Source of the DNA: Bordetella pseudohinzii
GTDB lineage: Bacteria; Pseudomonadota; Gammaproteobacteria; Burkholderiales; Burkholderiaceae_B
Assembly: GCF_000657795.2 (NCBI RefSeq)
Contig: NZ_JHEP02000004.1
Coordinates: 186,001 to 250,000 of the forward strand
DNA length: 64,000 bases
Reading direction: 5' to 3'
The stretch's first letter is position 1; every line of letters begins with the position of its first letter. Under the pieces are notes generated by a model, which saw nothing but the letters and a program-made list of their open reading frames with translations, made no database searches and was not told the origin of the DNA. A program made the translations under genes and the position numbers. Shown one piece after another: positions 1 through 6,992 of the stretch.

Positions 1-37
1 TTCACCAGCATAGCCCCTCGTCGGTCCTGCGGACAGC

Positions 38-502
38 TTAGTCGCCGTAGAGTTTCTGGCGCATTTCGCGGCGCTCCTGGGCTTCCAGCGACAGCGTGGC
101 GGTCGGGCGGGCCAGCAGACGCGGAATGCCGATGGGTTCGCCGGTTTCCTCACACCAGCCGTATTCGCCGCTATCGATGCGGGCGATGGCCTGCTGCACC
201 TTTTTCAGGAGCTTGCGTTCGCGGTCGCGCGTGCGCAGTTCCAGGGCATGTTCTTCTTCGATGGTGGCGCGGTCGGCCGGATCGGGCACGAATTGCGTTT
301 CGCGCAAGTGCTCGGTGGTCTCCCCGGCATTGGCCAGGATGTCCTGTTCGAGTTGTTTGAGCCGCTCTTTGAAGAACGCCAGCTGGCGTTCGTTCATATA
401 GTCGGACTCGGGCATGGCCAGCAATTCTTCTTCGCTGGGCAGATCAATCGCCGTATCGCTCGTCGACTTGCTTGATTTCTTGGTTGCTGCCTTCGTAGCC
501 AT
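38..502 (-). CDS. dksA: RNA polymerase-binding transcription factor DksA
   Basis: DksA binds the secondary channel of RNA polymerase and, with ppGpp, retunes initiation at rRNA and amino-acid promoters. The 154-residue product has a Lys/Ser-rich N-terminal extension (about residues 1-20), a coiled coil with the tip motif DPADRA (Asp74 and Asp77, the acidic tip residues of the family), and a C-terminal zinc-finger region. Of the four zinc cysteines in E. coli DksA only the first is kept (Cys117); the others align with Thr120, Ser138 and Ala141. The finger is therefore of the cysteine-poor type and probably does not bind zinc in the usual way. It sits beside a zinc-homeostasis block, which fits a zinc-independent form. 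Identity is clear from length and coiled-coil tip. Confidence 0.93.
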   Translation of the reverse strand: MATKAATKKSSKSTSDTAIDLPSEEELLAMPESDYMNERQLAFFKERLKQLEQDILANAGETTEHLRETQFVPDPADRATIEEEHALELRTRDRERKLLKKVQQAIARIDSGEYGWCEETGEPIGIPRLLARPTATLSLEAQERREMRQKLYGD

Positions 503-621
503 GAAAACACTCCACTATGAATCAATCCGCAGCGGCATCCTCGGATGCCGCCCGGCAGGCCTGTTGTGTACTGGCGCTAAGGTTTTCCTTGCAGTACGGT
601 TCTACGGGTCCGGGACGGGCG

Positions 622-1725
622 TCAGCCCACCAGGCACTGTTCAAGGCCGCGGGTGAAAATCTCCTGCGGCAGTTTGCGGCCGATGAAGACCATCTTGGTG
701 GACGGCTTCTCGGCGGCGGTCCAGGGTTTGCCGGGCTCGGCGCCCATCATCATGTGCACGCCCTGGAACAGCATGCGGCGGTTGATGCCCTTCATGTACA
801 AGATACCCTTGTAGCGCATCAGGTCCGGGCCGTACACCTGCACCACGCCGCCCAGGAATTCTTCCAGGCGGGCCGGATCGAAGGGCTTGTTCGAGCGGAA
901 CACGAAGGCGCCGATCTCGTCGTCGTGCTGGTGGTGATGATGGTGATGGCCGTGGCCGCAATGCGCGCCGCATTCGCCTTCGTGATCATGGTCATGGCCG
1001 TGATCATGGTCGTGGTGGTCGTGCGCATGCTTGGCATCCGGGTGCTCGTCGGCCAGGAAGTCCGGGTCGATGTCCAGGATGGAATTCAGGTTGAAGCCGC
1101 TGATGTCGATGATGGACTTCAGGTCGACCTCGCCGAAATGCACCGGCGTGATCGGCGCGCGCGGGTTGATGCGCAGCAGGCGGGCACGCAGGGCTTCATA
1201 GTCGGCGTCGTTGACCAGGTCGCGCTTGGAGACCAGGATGCGGTCGGCGAAACCGACCTGCTTCTGGGCTTCGGTCTGGGCGTCGAGCGTGGCCATGCCG
1301 TGCTTGGCGTCGACCACCGTCACCACCGCGTCCAGGCGGTAGTACTCGGCGATGTCGTCGTCCATGAAGAAGGTCTGGCACACCGGGCCGGGGTTGGCCA
1401 TGCCGGTGGTCTCGATGATGACGCGCTCGAAGGCAAGCTGGCCGGCCTCGCGCTTGACGCGCAGCTCGTTGAGCGTGCGCATCAGGTCGCCGCGCACCGT
1501 GCAGCAGACGCAGCCGTTGGACAGCTCGATGATTTCCTCATCGCGGTCCTGCACCAGCAGATCGTTGTCGATGCTCTCGGGCCCGAATTCGTTTTCGATG
1601 ACGGCGACGCGGCGGCCATGGAATTCGGTGAGGATGCGCTTGAGCAGGGTGGTCTTGCCTGCACCGAGAAAGCCGGTGAGGATCGTGACGGGAACCATTT
1701 TGTCCAAACTGCGCGGGGTGTTCAT
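622..1725 (-). CDS. CobW/YjiA-family GTPase, probable zinc metallochaperone
   Basis: A 367-residue COG0523 G3E GTPase. The P-loop GFLGAGKT lies near residues 18-25, followed by ENEFG and the metal-binding CVCC motif (the family CxCC). A His/Asp/Cys-rich stretch at roughly residues 230-275 separates the GTPase from the C-terminal CobW domain. The family includes CobW (cobalt), HypB-like proteins and the ZNG1/ZigA zinc chaperones. The neighbouring zur and znu genes favour a zinc role, handing metal to client enzymes during starvation. No cobalamin genes are nearby. No Zur-box-like sequence is visible just upstream, so Zur control of this gene is not shown. Start chosen at the first ATG; an internal ATG at residue 10 also lies before the P-loop. 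Confidence 0.85.
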   Translation of the reverse strand: MNTPRSLDKMVPVTILTGFLGAGKTTLLKRILTEFHGRRVAVIENEFGPESIDNDLLVQDRDEEIIELSNGCVCCTVRGDLMRTLNELRVKREAGQLAFERVIIETTGMANPGPVCQTFFMDDDIAEYYRLDAVVTVVDAKHGMATLDAQTEAQKQVGFADRILVSKRDLVNDADYEALRARLLRINPRAPITPVHFGEVDLKSIIDISGFNLNSILDIDPDFLADEHPDAKHAHDHHDHDHGHDHDHEGECGAHCGHGHHHHHHQHDDEIGAFVFRSNKPFDPARLEEFLGGVVQVYGPDLMRYKGILYMKGINRRMLFQGVHMMMGAEPGKPWTAAEKPSTKMVFIGRKLPQEIFTRGLEQCLVG

Positions 1726-2086
1726 GGCGATGCTGGATGCTTAAATCGGCTGCGGGGTGGGCAATGTGCTGGCCCGATAGGCGTCTGCCATATCGGTAGA
1801 GCTGCCGCCTGCGGCTGGCTTGCCGGGGAGTGAGCCCCGCGCGGTGCCAGCCCTCGCCTGCGACGTGAATGCGACAACTCGCGGCTTGAGTTGGGGCTGC
1901 CGAGATGGGTCTGCACTGGGCAGCCAATCGCGACCGGACGCAGGATTACAGCACAGTCGGCTGTCAGGGGCAAACCCCGTAACAGCCCTAGCGTCTCTTT
2001 TGGCGCAGATCGCGGCCCTTAGCCGACCAATATCGGGTAATCCCTGCAAATGGGGGCAAGGCCGCCGATTTCAAGAGGGGACGGAG
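1726..2086. other. 361-bp intergenic gap between the CobW-type gene and zur
   Basis: No supported gene. Short open frames on both strands lack family signatures. A weak minus-strand frame (1741-2049) begins at TTG and shows no recognisable motif. I see no AT-rich Zur-box palindrome, no cobalamin-riboswitch boxes and no T-tract terminator. It probably holds the promoter and 5' leader of the CobW-type gene and the end of the zur transcript. Confidence 0.4.
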
Positions 2087-2581
2087 CTAGTGGTGGCGAT
2101 GGGGCGCGGCCGGCGCCTTCTTCTGGCACTGGGGACAGAGGGCGCGGATTTCGGTCTCGTGCGTGGCCAGGGCAAAGCCGGTCTGGGCCACCCGCTCGGC
2201 CAGCTGCCGGCTCATGGCCGGGTCGCTGACTTCGGCCACGGCGCCGCAGCCCGTGCAGACCACCAGCAGGTCATGCGGGGCGCCCGCCGCGTCGTGGCAG
2301 GCAGTCCAGGCATTGACCGCGTCCAGGCGGTGGATGAGCCCTTCGTCCATCAGGAAGTCCAGGGCGCGGTAGACCGTCGGCGGGGCCGCGCCCGGGTGCA
2401 CGGCGCGCATGGCCTCCAGCAGCTCATAGGCTTTCAGGCTGCGTCCATGGGTGAGCAGCAGCTCCAGGACTTTGCGGCGGATGGGCGTCAACCGGCGGCC
2501 GCGCTCGGCACAGAGCGATTCGGCCAGGCGGAGTTGCTCGCCGACGGCGTCGGCGCGGCTGTTGCGGGCAGGGGCTGACAT
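2087..2581 (-). CDS. zur: Zinc uptake regulator Zur (Fur family)
   Basis: A 164-residue Fur-family repressor. The N-terminal winged helix includes the PPTVYRALDFL recognition region (about residues 67-77). The C-terminal domain has an APHDLLVVC motif (His103, Asp104) and two structural CxxC pairs (Cys109/Cys112 and Cys149/Cys152). It ends in a His-rich tail. Divergence from znuCBA, a shared promoter region with a Zur-box-like palindrome at 2664-2677, and overall similarity to Zur rather than Fur (no HHDH iron-type motif) support the assignment. It should repress the znu operon and znuD when zinc is sufficient. It is also likely to control itself, since the box lies between the two divergent genes. 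Confidence 0.92.
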   Translation of the reverse strand: MSAPARNSRADAVGEQLRLAESLCAERGRRLTPIRRKVLELLLTHGRSLKAYELLEAMRAVHPGAAPPTVYRALDFLMDEGLIHRLDAVNAWTACHDAAGAPHDLLVVCTGCGAVAEVSDPAMSRQLAERVAQTGFALATHETEIRALCPQCQKKAPAAPHRHH

Positions 2582-2663
2582 ATAGAGAGAGGTTCGGGGC
2601 CGTCCAGGAATGAGGCGAAGGTATCAGAAAACCTCTTGCCGCGGGGCTTGGGGCCAATATTGG

Positions 2664-2677
2664 TATGATATAACATA
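2664..2677. promoter_or_regulatory. Zur box in the zur/znu intergenic region
   Basis: The 14-bp sequence TATGATATAACATA is an inverted repeat with a single mismatched pair. It lies in the only strongly AT-rich stretch between zur and the znu operon. It matches the core of the proteobacterial Zur operator (ATGTTATAWTATAACAT type) and the two sites upstream of znuD. Its position fits repression of the znu promoter and possibly of zur. Confidence 0.8.
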
Positions 2678-2704
2678 ATAAAACCTCGAATATTCCGCTG
2701 CGTC

Positions 2705-2818
2705 ATGTCTTTGTTTTCTTCGTCTTCGCTCCTGCGCCATGGCGTGGCCTGGCGCATGGGCTGGGCCTTGGCCGCCAGCCTGCTGATCTGGAGCCTGCTC
2801 GCATGGGCCATATCCTGA
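2705..2818 (+). CDS. Small hydrophobic protein at the head of the znu operon (putative)
   Basis: A 37-codon frame starts at ATG about 28 bp after the Zur box and overlaps the start of znuC by 16 bp. The product has a Ser-rich N-terminus and two Arg, then one hydrophobic segment of about 19 residues with Trp at both ends (roughly residues 16-36), so it could be a single-pass membrane peptide. No good Shine-Dalgarno sequence precedes it. It may be a real small protein, a leader peptide translationally coupled to znuC, or just leader sequence. I know of no named family for it. Confidence 0.4.
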   Translation: MSLFSSSSLLRHGVAWRMGWALAASLLIWSLLAWAIS

Positions 2819-3510
2819 ACGCCGCGGCCATCGAGCTTGAAGCCGCCACCTTCGGCTGGCGCGGGCAGCCCGCCGTGCGCGAGATCAGCGGGCGGTTCGC
2901 GCCCGGCTGCATGACCGCCATCGTAGGGCCCAATGGCGCGGGCAAGTCCACGCTGGTCAAGGGCCTGGCCGGGGTGCTGGCGCCCATGGCGGGCCGGCTG
3001 CGGCGCGATCGCGCCGCGGTGGCCTGGCTGCCTCAGGCCGCCGAGCTGGAGCGCGATTTCCCGATTTCGGTGCTCGACGCCGTCGTGCTGGGCGGCTGGC
3101 GGCGCATCGGGGCCTGGCGCGCCGTGGATGCCGGCGAGACCGCGCGGGCGCATCTCGCGCTGCGCCGCGTCGGCCTGGAGCAGCTGGCGCGGCGTCCGTT
3201 GCAGGCCTTGTCGGGCGGGCAGTTGCAGCGCGTGCTCTTTGCGCGCCTCCTGATGCAGGATGCGCCCATCCTGGTCCTCGACGAGCCTTTCGCCGCCGTG
3301 GACGGACAGACCACGCGCGTGCTCATGGCCCTGCTCTGCGCCCTGAATGCCGAGGGGCGCAGCGTCATTGCCGTGCTGCACGACATGGCCCTGGTCAGGG
3401 AGTACTTCGGCCAGACCCTGCTGCTGTCCGGACGGGTGCTGGGCTGGGGGCCGACCGCCGAGGTGCTGGCGCCCCAGCGCCTGGCGCACGGGCAGCTGGG
3501 GTACGCATGA
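2803..3510 (+). CDS. znuC: Zinc ABC transporter ATP-binding protein ZnuC
   Basis: A 235-residue ABC ATPase that powers zinc import across the inner membrane with ZnuB and ZnuA. Visible motifs are Walker A GPNGAGKS (near residues 43-50), signature LSGGQLQR, Walker B ILVLDEPF, and the switch His in VLHDM. GGAG at 2790-2793 gives 9-nt spacing to this ATG. Its end overlaps znuB by 4 bp (ATGA). The cluster order znuC-znuB-znuA, next to zur and behind a Zur box, identifies zinc as the likely substrate; manganese-type homologues look similar but would not have this context. Confidence 0.92.
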   Translation: MGHILNAAAIELEAATFGWRGQPAVREISGRFAPGCMTAIVGPNGAGKSTLVKGLAGVLAPMAGRLRRDRAAVAWLPQAAELERDFPISVLDAVVLGGWRRIGAWRAVDAGETARAHLALRRVGLEQLARRPLQALSGGQLQRVLFARLLMQDAPILVLDEPFAAVDGQTTRVLMALLCALNAEGRSVIAVLHDMALVREYFGQTLLLSGRVLGWGPTAEVLAPQRLAHGQLGYA

Positions 3511-4382
3511 GCTTGTGGCAGGCGCTGGCGGCGCCTTTCTTCGACTTCGGATTCATGCGGCGCGCGCTGGCTGGCGCGGTGACGCTGGCCTTTGGCGCCG
3601 CGCCGCTGGGCGTTTTCCTGGTCCTGCGGCGCATGAGCCTGATGGGCGACGCCATGTCGCACGCCATCCTGCCCGGCGTGGCCGCGGGCTATCTGCTGTC
3701 CGGCCTGTCGCTGGGCGCCATGATGGCGGGCGGCATCGCCACGGGCCTGGCGGTGGCTCTGTTGTCGGGCCTGGTCACGCGGCTGACGCCGCTGCGCGAA
3801 GACGCCAGCTTCGCGGCTTTCTACCTGATATCGCTGGCGCTGGGCGTGCTGCTGGTGTCGCTGCGCGGCTCCAATGTCGATCTGCTGCACGTGCTGTTCG
3901 GCACGGTGCTGGGCCTGGGCAACGATGCGCTGTGGCTGGCCGGGCTGGTCAGCACCCTGACGCTGTTCAGCCTGGCAGCCATCTACCGCCTGCTGGTGGC
4001 CGAATGCTTCGATCCGGGGTTTCTGCGCGCGGCCGGCGGCCGCGGCTGGCTGGCGCACTTCGGCTTCCTGGCGCTGGTCGTCGTCAACCTGGTCGCCGGT
4101 TTCCAGATCCTCGGCACGCTCATGGTGGTGGGCATGATGATGCTGCCGGCGCTGGCGGCCCGCTTCTGGGCCCGCCGGGTGGCCACGCAGATGCCCCTGG
4201 CCGTGGGTCTGGCCGCGCTGGCCTCCTGGGCCGGCCTGGTGGCGTCCTTTCATTTCGACCTGGCCGCCTCGCCCGCCATCATCCTGGCCGCCGGCCTGAT
4301 CTATCTCCTTTCCTTGACGCTGGGCCCGCAGGGCGGTTTGTGCCGCCGCCGGCAAGGGCCTGTCTTTTCCAAAGAGGTGTGA
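3507..4382 (+). CDS. znuB: Zinc ABC transporter permease ZnuB
   Basis: A 291-residue integral membrane protein of the ABC-3 (metal) permease family, with about eight hydrophobic segments spread over the whole length. The RRMSLMGDAMSHAILPG stretch near residues 38-55 is the conserved family motif. It forms the inner-membrane channel for Zn2+ with ZnuC. It overlaps znuC by 4 bp, and znuA starts 2 bp after its end, so all three should be translated from one message. Confidence 0.92.
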   Translation: MSLWQALAAPFFDFGFMRRALAGAVTLAFGAAPLGVFLVLRRMSLMGDAMSHAILPGVAAGYLLSGLSLGAMMAGGIATGLAVALLSGLVTRLTPLREDASFAAFYLISLALGVLLVSLRGSNVDLLHVLFGTVLGLGNDALWLAGLVSTLTLFSLAAIYRLLVAECFDPGFLRAAGGRGWLAHFGFLALVVVNLVAGFQILGTLMVVGMMMLPALAARFWARRVATQMPLAVGLAALASWAGLVASFHFDLAASPAIILAAGLIYLLSLTLGPQGGLCRRRQGPVFSKEV

Positions 4383-4384
4383 AC

Positions 4385-5341
4385 ATGAAGCGTATCTGGG
4401 CGCGTTGCGCGGCGATTGCCGTATTGTCCGTCCTGCCGGCCGCGGCGGCCTGGGCGGCGCCGGTCAAGGTGGTGACCAGCTTTTCCATCTTGCAGGACAT
4501 GACCGCCGAGATCGGCGGTCCGGATGTCGAGGTGCAAACCCTGGTCGGGCCCGATGGCGATGCCCATGGCTTCGAGCCCAGCGCGGCCGATTCGCGCAAG
4601 CTGGCCGGCGCCAGCCTGCTGGTCGTCAACGGCCTGGGTTTCGAGCCCTGGCTGGCGCGCCTGGTCGAGGCATCGGGTTTCAAGGGGCGCCAGGCGACGG
4701 CCTCCGAGGGGGTCAAGCCGCGCCGCTTTGCCGCCGCGCGCGATCACGACCATGACCATGACAGCCACGATCATGACCACGGGGACGATCACGACCATGG
4801 CCACGGCCATGGCGCGCAGGATCCGCATGCCTGGCAGGATCTGCGCAACGGCATGATCTACGCGCGCAATATCGGCCGCGCCCTGGGCCAGGTCGATCCG
4901 GCGCACGCCGAACAGTACCGTCAGCGCGCCGAGGCCTATGTCGCGCGGCTGCAGGCCCTGGAGACCAAGGCGCGGCAGATCTTTGCCGCCATCCCCGAGG
5001 CGCGCCGCAAAGTGGTCAGCACGCATGACGCGTTCGGCTATTTCGGCGACGCCTATGGCGTGCGCTTCATCCCGGTGGCTGGCCTGTCGACGCTGTCCGA
5101 GCCTTCCGCCGCCGGCTTTGCCGCCGTCATCGAGCGGGTCAAGCGCGAGCAAGTGCCGGCCATCTTTGTCGAGAACATCGGCAACGCGCGCCTGGCCGAG
5201 CAGATCGCGCGCGAATCCGGCACCCGGCTCGGTGGTACGCTTTATTCCGATGCGCTGGCCAAGCCCGGTCAAGCGGGCGCGACCTATGTGGGAATGTTTG
5301 AATGGAATGTGCAGCAATTGGCCGAGGCCTTGCGGCCTTGA
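4385..5341 (+). CDS. znuA: Zinc ABC transporter substrate-binding protein ZnuA
   Basis: A 318-residue periplasmic cluster 9 binding protein with a Sec signal peptide (cleavage near AWA-AP, residues 22-26). Candidate zinc ligands are His61 (HGFEP), His148 (DPHAW) and His214 (STHDAF), with an acidic residue near the C-terminus. A His/Asp-rich loop at residues 119-143 is typical of ZnuA and separates it from manganese-binding homologues. The reading frame stays open upstream of 4385, but ATG 4385 gives the signal peptide and lies 2 bp after znuB. Its end overlaps the next gene by 40 bp. Confidence 0.95.
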   Translation: MKRIWARCAAIAVLSVLPAAAAWAAPVKVVTSFSILQDMTAEIGGPDVEVQTLVGPDGDAHGFEPSAADSRKLAGASLLVVNGLGFEPWLARLVEASGFKGRQATASEGVKPRRFAAARDHDHDHDSHDHDHGDDHDHGHGHGAQDPHAWQDLRNGMIYARNIGRALGQVDPAHAEQYRQRAEAYVARLQALETKARQIFAAIPEARRKVVSTHDAFGYFGDAYGVRFIPVAGLSTLSEPSAAGFAAVIERVKREQVPAIFVENIGNARLAEQIARESGTRLGGTLYSDALAKPGQAGATYVGMFEWNVQQLAEALRP

Positions 5342-5967
5342 TGCTGGCGTCGGCGCCATTGGCGGGATGGGCGCATCCGCATATGTGGATAGACGCCGAG
5401 GCCGAGATAGTCTTCGATGCGCAGGGCAGGGTGTCGGCCCTGCGCCAGACCTGGCTGTTTGACGAAATGTTCGGCGCCTATGCCACGCAAGGCCTGCCGC
5501 GCGAGGCCGATGGCGGCCTGGCGCCTGGCACGCGCCAGGGCATGGCCAAGGACTGGATGGCCGCGCTGGGCGAGCCGATATCGCATTACTTCACGCGGGT
5601 CATGCGGCAGGGGGCCACGCTGGGCTTTGCCGCGCCGCGCGACACCGAGGTGCGCTGGGACGGCAAGCGCCTGTCCCTGTCGTTCACCTTGCCGCTGGCC
5701 CAGCCGGCGGCCCCGGGGCCCGAGGGCCTGACCATCGACGTTTTCGATCCCACGTATTTCGTGGCCTATGCCTTCGATGCGCCGCAGGCCTGGCGTCTGC
5801 GCAATGCGCCGGCCAACTGCCGGCAGAGTTATCGGCCGCCCCAGGCGCTGGACTGGAAGACCATGCAGCAGCTGGCGGCCATCCCTTCCGATGTCGATAC
5901 CCTGCCTGACGAGCTGTTCGCCATCACCAAGGGCCTGACGCATCGCAACGAGTTGCGCTGTCCATGA
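5302..5967 (+). CDS. DUF1007 family protein, metal-transport partner of NicO
   Basis: A 221-residue exported protein of the DUF1007 family (ABC-type uncharacterised periplasmic component). The N-terminus is signal-peptide-like (residues 1-24), and the mature protein starts with the family hallmark HPHMWID, a likely metal site. A second possible ATG at 5341 forms TGATG with the znuA stop, but it would leave too short a signal sequence. DUF1007 genes commonly pair with NicO-family transporters, as here. The predicted job is periplasmic metal handling for the downstream permease; the metal is not shown by the sequence. Confidence 0.8.
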   Translation: MECAAIGRGLAALMLASAPLAGWAHPHMWIDAEAEIVFDAQGRVSALRQTWLFDEMFGAYATQGLPREADGGLAPGTRQGMAKDWMAALGEPISHYFTRVMRQGATLGFAAPRDTEVRWDGKRLSLSFTLPLAQPAAPGPEGLTIDVFDPTYFVAYAFDAPQAWRLRNAPANCRQSYRPPQALDWKTMQQLAAIPSDVDTLPDELFAITKGLTHRNELRCP

Positions 5968-6905
5968 AGCGCGGGGTCTGCCTGGCCGCCTTGATGATGG
6001 CGGTCCTCTTGCTGGCGGGCGGCCCGTCCTGGGCGCAATCCCATCCCTTCGCCGTGCCCGAAAGCGTCCCGCCGGCGGGCGGCTGGCTGGCGCAATGGTT
6101 TGTCCAGGTGTCGGGCTGGCAATCGCATTTCTACCGCCAACTCACCAGCGCCGTGCGCGCCTGGCAGCAGGACGGCTCCTGGTTGCTGGTGGGACTGTCC
6201 TTTGCCTATGGCGTCTTCCATGCGCTGGGCCCGGGGCATGGCAAGGCCGTGATCTCGGCCTTCGTGCTGGCCAATCATCAAAGCGCGCGCAATGGCGCCA
6301 TCCTGGCCTTGCTCTCGGCGCTGCTGCAGGCCCTGGTCGCCATCCTGATGGTGGCCCTGCTGGCGGGCGCCTTGAATGTGACCGCCCAGGTCATGAACGC
6401 CGGCACGCAGTGGCTGGAGACGGCGTCGCATGGCCTGATCGTGGCCTTGGGGGCATGGCTGCTTTGGACCAAGGCCATCCGCCCCTGGGTAGCCGCGCCG
6501 CAAGGCGTCCGGCGCCACCTGCACCATGCCGCCTGTGCTTGCGGCCATGTGCCGCCGTTGTCGCTGATGAGCGGCCGGCTGGATTGGCGCCGCGCCTGGA
6601 CGGCGATCGCCGCCGTGGGCCTGCGGCCCTGCAGCGGCGCGCTCATTGTGCTGGTGTTCGCCTTGTCGCAGGGCATGTTCGGCGCGGGCATGGTGGCGGC
6701 CTTGACCATGGGTCTGGGCACGGGGTTGACCGTGGCCCTGCTGGCCATGGCGGCGGCGTGGTCGCGCCGGGCGCTGATCGCCCACCCGCGCTGGTCGCCG
6801 CGCGCGGCCGCCCGGCTGCGCTATGGCATCGAGTCGCTGGCGGCGCTGGCCGTCTTTGTGCTGGGGCTTTTGCTGCTGGGCGGGCAGATCGCGGGAGCGG
6901 GTTGA
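5964..6905 (+). CDS. NicO/RcnA-type nickel/cobalt (or zinc) permease
   Basis: A 313-residue membrane protein of the NicO family with an N-terminal signal-like segment and about six to seven hydrophobic helices. Diagnostic motifs are HALGPGHGKAVISAFV (near residues 85-100) and GLRPCSGALIVLVF. A His/Cys-rich loop (HHAACACGH) lies between the two halves. It overlaps the DUF1007 gene by 4 bp and is the last gene of the znu transcript. NicO proteins are usually annotated for Ni/Co uptake or efflux; in a Zur-controlled operon with DUF1007 a zinc role is plausible. Direction of transport cannot be told from sequence. Confidence 0.8.
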   Translation: MKRGVCLAALMMAVLLLAGGPSWAQSHPFAVPESVPPAGGWLAQWFVQVSGWQSHFYRQLTSAVRAWQQDGSWLLVGLSFAYGVFHALGPGHGKAVISAFVLANHQSARNGAILALLSALLQALVAILMVALLAGALNVTAQVMNAGTQWLETASHGLIVALGAWLLWTKAIRPWVAAPQGVRRHLHHAACACGHVPPLSLMSGRLDWRRAWTAIAAVGLRPCSGALIVLVFALSQGMFGAGMVAALTMGLGTGLTVALLAMAAAWSRRALIAHPRWSPRAAARLRYGIESLAALAVFVLGLLLLGGQIAGAG

Positions 6906-6936
6906 ATTTGCCCTGCTTTTATTTGCCTTGTATTTG

Positions 6937-6952
6937 GAATGTTATATCATTC
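6937..6952. promoter_or_regulatory. Zur box 1 upstream of znuD
   Basis: GAATGTTATATCATTC is a 16-bp inverted repeat with one mismatched pair, and it matches the Zur operator core. Its centre is 29 bp from that of the second box. Both lie in the 87-bp gap between the NicO gene and znuD. Confidence 0.82.
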
Positions 6953-6966
6953 GTTCTCCAAATTGG

Positions 6967-6980
6967 AATGTTATAACATT
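6967..6980. promoter_or_regulatory. Zur box 2 upstream of znuD
   Basis: AATGTTATAACATT is a perfect 14-bp palindrome ending 12 bp before the znuD start codon and 1 bp before its AGGA ribosome site. A repressor bound here would cover the transcription start region. It is the best Zur match in the window. Confidence 0.87.
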
Positions 6981-6992
6981 TAGGAAAGAGGA

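Noticed and set aside
1741-2049. 102-codon minus-strand frame between the CobW-type gene and zur
   Set aside because: TTG start without ribosome site, no recognisable motif, composition like translated non-coding DNA.
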